NCBI GenBank assembly: GCA_002383425.1 | Contig: DFYV01000153.1 | Location: 3,486-14,490 of the forward strand | Length of the DNA: 11,005 nt | Origin: Bacteroidales bacterium UBA4073 | Lineage (GTDB): Bacteria > Bacteroidota > Bacteroidia > Bacteroidales > Tenuifilaceae | Direction: 5' to 3' | Part shown: piece by piece, positions 7,606 through 11,005 of the stretch | Layout of the letters: each line of letters starts with the position of its first letter | Position numbering within the stretch: position 1 is the stretch's first letter | The notes under the pieces: model-generated | What the model saw: only the letters and a program-made list of their open reading frames with translations | The model's database searches: none | What the model was told of the DNA's origin: nothing | Program-made: the position numbers and the translations under genes

Positions 7606-7645
7606 CGTGCTATCGTGCTATCGTGCTATCTCTCAATCGTGCGTA
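7606..7645 (-). repeat. Opposite-orientation 8-nt array of the same family
   Basis: On the plus strand three exact cgtgctat units (7606-7629) are followed by two degenerate ones (ctctcaat, cgtgcgta). The reverse complement of the unit is atagcacg, a phase-shifted cacgatag, so this is the same family inverted. The ten bases tcgtgctatc (7605-7614, recurring at 7613 and 7621) are exactly complementary to gatagcacga at 7453-7462 in the first array. The arrays could therefore pair across about 140-160 bases. Confidence 0.7.
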
Positions 7646-7721
7646 TTTTTGGTTTGCATGCAATGAAAAAGACTTTTCGGAGGTGACTCATCATACTAAA
7701 TTACAACGTCATACATATTTC

Positions 7722-7741
7722 CGGGTCTAAAAAGCGACCCG
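7722..7741. promoter_or_regulatory. Hairpin or operator-like inverted repeat upstream of the carboxyltransferase promoter
   Basis: CGGGTC (7722-7727) and GACCCG (7736-7741) form a perfect 6-bp inverted repeat with an 8-base spacer, ending seven bases before the -7 element at 7749. It covers the region where the -33 contact should lie. It could be a repressor site or the end of an upstream transcript. The T-run that would favour a terminator is absent. Confidence 0.35.
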
Positions 7742-7748
7742 TTGCTTT

Positions 7749-7756
7749 TATATTTG
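7749..7756 (+). promoter_or_regulatory. Promoter -7 element for the carboxyltransferase-biotin carrier unit
   Basis: TATATTTG is an exact TAnnTTTG match. Transcription would start near 7762-7764, giving a leader of about 75 nt before the ATG at 7839. The -33 region has no TTG but is occupied by the inverted repeat at 7722-7741. Confidence 0.6.
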
Positions 7757-7838
7757 CACCCAATTTCGTAATCTTGCACAATACTTTACCACGATGCATG
7801 GTAATGGTGGCAAAAATTACTAACTAACAAAGACAGTT

Positions 7839-9383
7839 ATGCCCTTGAAAAACAAGATTGAAGAGCTAAAAAAGCGCAAAGAGGAGGTGCTACAGGGTGG
7901 CGGTGAACAAGCTGTTGCCAGGCAGGTTGCCATGGGAAAGCTTACTGCCCGTGAACGTATCATTGCCCTTCTCGATGAGGACTCGTTTAACGAGTACGAC
8001 ATGTTCGTGGAACACGATGCCCGGGACTTTGGGATGGATGGTAAGGTGCTCTATGGCGATGGCGTTATCATTGGTACCGGAACCATATTCGGTGCCCCGG
8101 TTGCTGTTTATGCTCAGGATTTCACCGTAGCTGGAGGCTCCTTGGGTTCAATGCATGCCCGCAAGATTACCAAAATAATGGACTATGCGCTACGCATGCG
8201 TATTCCCCTAATCGGCATAAACGATTCGGGTGGTGCACGTATTCAGGAAGGTGTTAACTCGCTTGCTGGCTATGGCGAAATTTTTTGGCGTAACACTCTT
8301 TCCAGCGGAATTATCCCACAAATCTCGGTTATCCTTGGCCCTTGCGCCGGTGGAGCGGTTTACTCCCCTGCCCTAACCGACTTTGTATTTGTAGTTGATA
8401 AAATATCGAAAATGTTTATCACCGGGCCTGAGGTTATAAAATCGGTGTTGGGCGAGGAAATTTCGCAGGAAGACCTTGGTGGTGCCCGCGTTCATGCCCA
8501 AATAACCGGGAATGCTCACTTCTATGCCGAGAGCGAGTACGAGTGCTTTGAGCAAATAAAAAAGTTAATCACCTACATCCCCTGGAACAACACCCGCAAG
8601 GCACGCAAATTCGAGCCCAAAGAGCCTAAGACTAACTACAACATTGAAGAAATTGTTCCTGGCGATCCAAAAGAGCCATACGATGTGCGCGATGTAATCC
8701 GAGCTATTGCCGACGACTCCGATTTCTTCGAAATCCAAGAGAAATGGGCAGCAAACATTGTCATAGGCTTTGGTCGTCTGAATGGTGAAACCGTTGGATT
8801 TGTTGCAAACCAGCCATTGGTTATGGCCGGAGTACTTGATGTTGACAGTTCCGACAAAGCTTCTCGCTTTGTGCGCTACTGCGATGCCTTCAATATCCCG
8901 CTGGTAACCCTGGTTGACCTGCCAGGCTACTTACCCGGTATTGACCAGGAACACGCAGGTGTAATTCGCCATGGAGCCAAGCTCCTATACTCATACAGCG
9001 AAGCTACCGTTCCCAAAATGACAGTGATACTTCGTAAAGCTTACGGTGGTGGCTACATTGCCATGAGCTCACGCCACCTCCGGGCCGATTTTGTATTCGC
9101 ATGGCCAAGTGCCGAGATTGCAGTTATGGGTCCCGAAGGTGCCGCCAACATAATTTTCCGCAAGGAAATTTCCGAAGCCCCCGATCCGGAAGCCATGCGC
9201 CGTCAAAAGGTTGAAGAATATAAGGAAAAGTTTGCTAACCCTTACGTGGCAGCTGCTAAAGGCTATATTGACACTGTAATTGAACCAGCCGAAACCCGTA
9301 AGATGCTCCTCCATTCCCTTGAGGTTTCCAGCACCAAAGTTGCTGACAGGCCTTACAAGAAACACGGAATTCCACCATTTTAA
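7839..9383 (+). CDS. Acyl-CoA carboxylase/decarboxylase carboxyltransferase subunit (MmdA/PccB family)
   Basis: A 514-aa cytoplasmic enzyme of the crotonase-fold carboxyltransferase family, moving a carboxyl group between biotin on a carrier protein and an acyl-CoA. Both half-domains are intact. The N-half has DFTVAGGSLG (94-103), DSGGARIQEG (129-138) and GPCAGGAVYSPAL (167-179). The C-half has LVDLPGYLPGIDQEHAG (358-374), RKAYGGGYIAMSS (399-411) and AWPSAEIAVMGPEGAANIIF (421-440). In propionyl-CoA carboxylase PccB the motif GGAYDVM has a specificity-determining aspartate; here I407 occupies that place (GGGYIAM). This, with the VFAWPSAEIAVMGPEGAANIIF stretch, looks more like methylmalonyl-CoA decarboxylase alpha (MmdA) or transcarboxylase 12S than PccB. 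The exact reaction remains open. The biotin carrier gene follows after 38 bases. Confidence 0.93.
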   Translation: MPLKNKIEELKKRKEEVLQGGGEQAVARQVAMGKLTARERIIALLDEDSFNEYDMFVEHDARDFGMDGKVLYGDGVIIGTGTIFGAPVAVYAQDFTVAGGSLGSMHARKITKIMDYALRMRIPLIGINDSGGARIQEGVNSLAGYGEIFWRNTLSSGIIPQISVILGPCAGGAVYSPALTDFVFVVDKISKMFITGPEVIKSVLGEEISQEDLGGARVHAQITGNAHFYAESEYECFEQIKKLITYIPWNNTRKARKFEPKEPKTNYNIEEIVPGDPKEPYDVRDVIRAIADDSDFFEIQEKWAANIVIGFGRLNGETVGFVANQPLVMAGVLDVDSSDKASRFVRYCDAFNIPLVTLVDLPGYLPGIDQEHAGVIRHGAKLLYSYSEATVPKMTVILRKAYGGGYIAMSSRHLRADFVFAWPSAEIAVMGPEGAANIIFRKEISEAPDPEAMRRQKVEEYKEKFANPYVAAAKGYIDTVIEPAETRKMLLHSLEVSSTKVADRPYKKHGIPPF

Positions 9384-9421
9384 TCAAACTATCCTATTGT
9401 AAACTAAAAAACCTTAAAACT

Positions 9422-9655
9422 ATGATACATCCTAAACTCGACGATAAAAACGTGACCGCTTTTATTCCCGGAACCATAATTGATGTTAAGGTTAAACCAG
9501 GCCAAGAGGTCAAGCAAGGCGATGTAATGGTTATACTCGATGCCATGAAAATGTACAACCGGCTAATTGCACCCTCATCGGGGAAGGTGAAGGAGGTTAA
9601 CGTTAAGCCCGGCGATAGGGTTAGCAAAGGGTTTTTGATCGTAAGCATCGAATAG
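9422..9655 (+). CDS. Minimal biotin carboxyl carrier protein (biotinyl domain only)
   Basis: A 77-aa protein consisting of little more than one biotinyl/lipoyl-attachment domain. PGTIIDVKVKPGQEVKQGD (16-34) and PSSGKVKEVNVKPGDRV (51-67) are the two pseudo-symmetric halves. Between them is ILDAMKM (38-44) with K43 as the expected biotinylated lysine; the usual motif is EAMKM, so E to D is a mild variant. The long Ala/Pro-rich N-terminal linker of most stand-alone carriers is absent. It should shuttle carboxyl groups to or from the carboxyltransferase encoded 38 bases upstream. The partner biotin carboxylase, or a sodium-pump decarboxylase subunit, is not in the window. It ends in TAG, followed two codons later by TGA and then by a relic of its own 3' end. 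Confidence 0.9.
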   Translation: MIHPKLDDKNVTAFIPGTIIDVKVKPGQEVKQGDVMVILDAMKMYNRLIAPSSGKVKEVNVKPGDRVSKGFLIVSIE

Positions 9656-9661
9656 AACTGA

Positions 9662-9727
9662 GCCAACAAAAAGGCTAAGGCTGAGGCAAAGGATAGGTCT
9701 AAGTTTTTACTTGTAAGCATCGAATAA
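9662..9727 (+). pseudogene. In-frame relic duplicating the 3' end of the biotin carrier gene
   Basis: After the carrier stop (TAG 9653-9655) and a second stop (TGA 9659-9661), the same frame stays open for 21 codons to TAA at 9725-9727. It would read ANKKAKAEA followed by KDRSKFLLVSIE. The carrier itself ends GDRVSKGFLIVSIE, so the two match as DR-SK-FL-VSIE with two single-codon gaps. The bases gtaagcatcgaata recur exactly at 9641-9654 and 9713-9726, an offset of 72, which preserves frame. No start codon and no AMKM segment are present, so it is not a working gene. Probably the remnant of a partial tandem duplication; the Lys/Ala-rich stretch may be a linker. Confidence 0.7.
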
Positions 9728-9733
9728 AGTATT

Positions 9734-9757
9734 AAAACCTCCGAATACGGAGGTTTT
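9734..9757. terminator. Bidirectional intrinsic terminator
   Basis: AAAACCTCCG (9734-9743) and CGGAGGTTTT (9748-9757) form a perfect 10-bp stem with loop AATA. A T-tract ends the stem on both strands. It sits between the convergent carrier gene (plus) and ispE (minus), so it can end transcription from both sides. Confidence 0.88.
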
Positions 9758-9785
9758 AGTTTTCTAATCAAATTAAACCTTCAAC

Positions 9786-10607
9786 CTAAAGCATTGAAAT
9801 GTGAGTGTAATGGCCTGAAAAGGATTCGGGGATAGATGGTTTTTCGTGAAATATGCCGAACACCGTAGATCCGCTTCCCGACATCGAAGCGTAAACCGCT
9901 CCAATTTGGTAAAGTTTCTCTTTAATTGATGCAATGGCAGGGTGTTTTGAAAAAACAGTTTTTTCAAAGTCGTTTACCAAATACTGTGGCCATTCATTTA
10001 TTACAAAGTTCACCATTTTGCCAATAGGGATATCCCATTGTTTTGGGCTACTTTCTTCATAGGCATCCTTTGTGCCGATGTGTATGCCCGGATTAACAAT
10101 TAAAATCCAGTAACCTGTAAGGTCAATACTAATGGGTTCAAGGATTTCGCCCCGTCCACGACCAACCGAAGGTGAGTTTAGTAAAAAAAATGGGCAATCG
10201 CTTCCCAATTCCAGAGCTAAAGCCAATAGCATATCGGTACTTAAAGGTTCCGGCAAAAAGCTGTTCAACATTTTTAATGTAAAAGCAGCATCGGAAGAGC
10301 CACCACCCAAACCGGCACCCATGGGAATTATTTTATGCAGGTGCATTTTCACGTGTGGCATTCCATACCTACTGGCAAGTAACCGGTAAGCTTTTACGCA
10401 CAGGTTACTATCCATATCACATTCGATATCCAGCCCACTTTGCGTAAATTCAATGGAATTGAGTTCCCCATCGGACACGATAACTTCCAGAATATCGCAT
10501 AAACCCTTAACGGGGTAAAAAATAGTTTCGATATTGTGGTATCCATCGACGCGTTTTTGCACAATATTTAAGCCCAGATTAACCTTGGCATTTGGGAATT
10601 GAATCAT
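9786..10607 (-). CDS. ispE: 4-diphosphocytidyl-2-C-methyl-D-erythritol kinase
   Basis: A 273-aa cytoplasmic GHMP-superfamily kinase that phosphorylates the 2-hydroxyl of CDP-methylerythritol in the MEP route to isopentenyl diphosphate. Visible motifs: NAKVNLGLNI (residues 6-15, with the catalytic-site K8), DGYHNIETIF (21-30), the ATP-binding PMGAGLGGGSSDAAF (95-109), LGSDCPFFL (134-142, with D137 as the expected catalytic aspartate) and MSGSGSTVFG (242-251). Length and motif order are normal. The ATG at 10607 is the natural start: the conserved N-terminal strand follows directly. The leader upstream is occupied by a 9-nt tandem array, and the last codon of the reading frame through that array overlaps the ispE ATG by four bases. 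Transcription converges on the carrier gene and meets the shared terminator about 30 bases past the stop. Confidence 0.95.
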   Translation of the reverse strand: MIQFPNAKVNLGLNIVQKRVDGYHNIETIFYPVKGLCDILEVIVSDGELNSIEFTQSGLDIECDMDSNLCVKAYRLLASRYGMPHVKMHLHKIIPMGAGLGGGSSDAAFTLKMLNSFLPEPLSTDMLLALALELGSDCPFFLLNSPSVGRGRGEILEPISIDLTGYWILIVNPGIHIGTKDAYEESSPKQWDIPIGKMVNFVINEWPQYLVNDFEKTVFSKHPAIASIKEKLYQIGAVYASMSGSGSTVFGIFHEKPSIPESFSGHYTHISML

Positions 10608-10621
10608 GAGTTCAGTCTAAA

Positions 10622-10726
10622 AAAGTTCATAAAGTTCATAAAGTTCCTAAAGTTTGTAAAGTTTATAAAGTTCATAAAGTTTGTAAAGTTTGTAAAGTTT
10701 GTAAAGTTCATAAAGTTCGTAAAGTT
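10622..10726. repeat. 9-nt tandem array filling the ispE leader
   Basis: Eleven full 9-nt units with consensus aaagttcat or aaagtttgt plus a final aaagtt, 105 bases in all. The first six bases, aaagtt, are invariant in every unit; only the last three vary (cat, cct, tgt, tat, cgt). On the ispE mRNA strand the units read AACTTT plus a variable triplet and encode Asn-Phe followed by Met, Thr, Ile or Arg. The unit is a multiple of three, so copy-number change keeps the frame. It lies between the candidate promoter and the ispE start. Confidence 0.9.
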
Positions 10727-10733
10727 AAAACAT

Positions 10734-10764
10734 TGAAAATAAGGGTTATATGTTAATTTCACAA
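10734..10764 (-). promoter_or_regulatory. Candidate ispE promoter
   Basis: On the minus strand TTG (10764-10762) is followed by a 20-base spacer and TATTTTCA (10741-10734), which matches TAnnTTTG at six of eight positions including TA and TT. The spacing is right for the Bacteroidetes -33/-7 pair. Initiation would fall near 10727, at the outer edge of the 9-nt array, so the array would make up nearly all of the leader. Confidence 0.4.
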
Positions 10765-10884
10765 CGTTTTTTAAAATGCTGACATTTAACACTATAACTT
10801 GTTTTGCTAAAATAAAAAAATCTTTTTATACCGGACTCAATCATTTTTTAGCGAAATTATAGAACTCCTGACTTAATAGCAATA

Positions 10885-10916
10885 TTTACCCCGTTGAAAA
10901 CAACTTTACCCTGTTG
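10885..10916. repeat. Direct repeat with internal inverted repeat
   Basis: TTTACCCCGTTG (10885-10896) and TTTACCCTGTTG (10905-10916) differ at one base and are offset by 20 bases, about two helical turns. Between them GTTG AAAA CAAC is a small palindrome. Two sites on the same face of DNA would suit a dimeric regulator, possibly for a gene right of the window. No such gene is visible, so this is only a pattern. Confidence 0.35.
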
Positions 10917-10954
10917 GATATTTTTTTATTCATCCAAGAGTAAACTCCGAAAAC

Positions 10955-11005
10955 CACGATGGCACGATGGCACGGTAGCACGATAGCACGAAAGAACGAT
11001 GGCAC
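10955..11005 (+). repeat. 8-nt tandem array (cacgatgg family), cut by the window edge
   Basis: Six 8-nt units, cacgatgg, cacgatgg, cacggtag, cacgatag, cacgaaag and aacgatgg, then cac at the edge. This is the same family and period as 7442-7521. The preceding 15 bases from 10945, ctccgaaaaccacga, are identical to 7432-7446, so both arrays share their left boundary. The right end is unseen. Confidence 0.75.

Larger units (their letters stand above)
7394..7838. other. Gene-free stretch carrying inverted repeat arrays and a promoter
   Basis: No gene is supported in these 445 bases. Reading frames of 68-73 codons in the first part are generated by the 8-nt array at 7442-7521. The segment holds that array, a second shorter array of the same family in opposite orientation (7606-7645), and near its end a hairpin and a perfect -7 element for the carboxyltransferase gene. 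A seven-codon frame at 7663 (MKKTFRR) is too short to support. Confidence 0.7.
10608..11005. other. Gene-free stretch upstream of ispE with repeats
   Basis: No gene is supported apart from a 62-codon minus-strand frame (10604-10792) created largely by the 9-nt array. In order the segment holds that array, a candidate ispE promoter, an AT-rich stretch (about 10765-10880) in which I see nothing clear, a 20-nt-spaced direct repeat and the beginning of another 8-nt array. What lies to the right of the window is unknown. Confidence 0.6.

Noticed and set aside
7442..7645. CRISPR array
   Set aside because: Units are 8 nt, contiguous and degenerate, with no spacers and no cas genes nearby.
7663..7686. 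Seven-codon frame MKKTFRR containing GGAGG
   Set aside because: Too short to support, lies upstream of the likely transcript start, and Shine-Dalgarno use is not typical here.
9653..9661. Stop-codon readthrough joining the carrier to the downstream relic frame
   Set aside because: Two stops (TAG then TGA) lie within three codons and the extension lacks a biotin site, so a duplication relic is simpler.
9394..9771. 125-codon minus-strand reading frame opposite the biotin carrier gene
   Set aside because: It is the antisense shadow of a well-supported gene, crosses the terminator and the relic, and resembles no family.
253..10872. GTCAGGAGTTCT at 253-264 is the exact reverse complement of bases 10861-10872
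   Set aside because: A 12-base match is expected a few times by chance in 11 kb compared on both strands, and the flanks do not match.

Overview
The window looks like chromosomal DNA of a Bacteroidetes bacterium, probably in or near the Bacteroidales/Marinilabiliales; this is inferred from gene content, not from a search. Four transcription units have exact matches to the Bacteroidetes -7 element TAnnTTTG at sensible distances. Shine-Dalgarno sequences are mostly absent. The set of DUF4199 protein, DPM1-like glycosyltransferase and tgt followed by a YjgP/YjgQ permease is typical of the phylum.

Layout. Bases 1-407 hold no convincing gene; they contain two hairpins, a short 10-nt-period repeat and a possible AT-rich terminator. 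From 4045 down to 408 all genes are on the minus strand: DUF4199 membrane protein, family 2 glycosyltransferase, NfsA-like nitroreductase and an outer-membrane porin-like protein. A divergent control region at about 4046-4140 separates them from the plus-strand block. That block holds ffs (small SRP RNA), truA, tgt, a LptF/LptG-family permease, an acyl-CoA carboxyltransferase (MmdA/PccB family) and a very small biotin carrier protein. A 10-bp bidirectional terminator at 9734-9757 divides the block from ispE, which runs the other way.

Function. Most genes are housekeeping: protein targeting (ffs), tRNA modification (truA, tgt), LPS export (permease), isoprenoid precursor synthesis (ispE) and biotin-dependent acyl-CoA carboxyl transfer (carboxyltransferase plus carrier). 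The carrier and carboxyltransferase should work together, but no biotin carboxylase or membrane decarboxylase subunit is visible here.

I do not see a new multi-gene system. The points most worth checking are: a 72-nt-offset, in-frame relic of the carrier gene's 3' end; a 9-nt array filling the whole ispE leader and encoding an Asn-Phe-repeat reading frame whose stop overlaps the ispE start; three blocks of an 8-nt repeat family, two with an identical 15-nt left edge; and a Tgt that has lost all three zinc-ligand cysteines.
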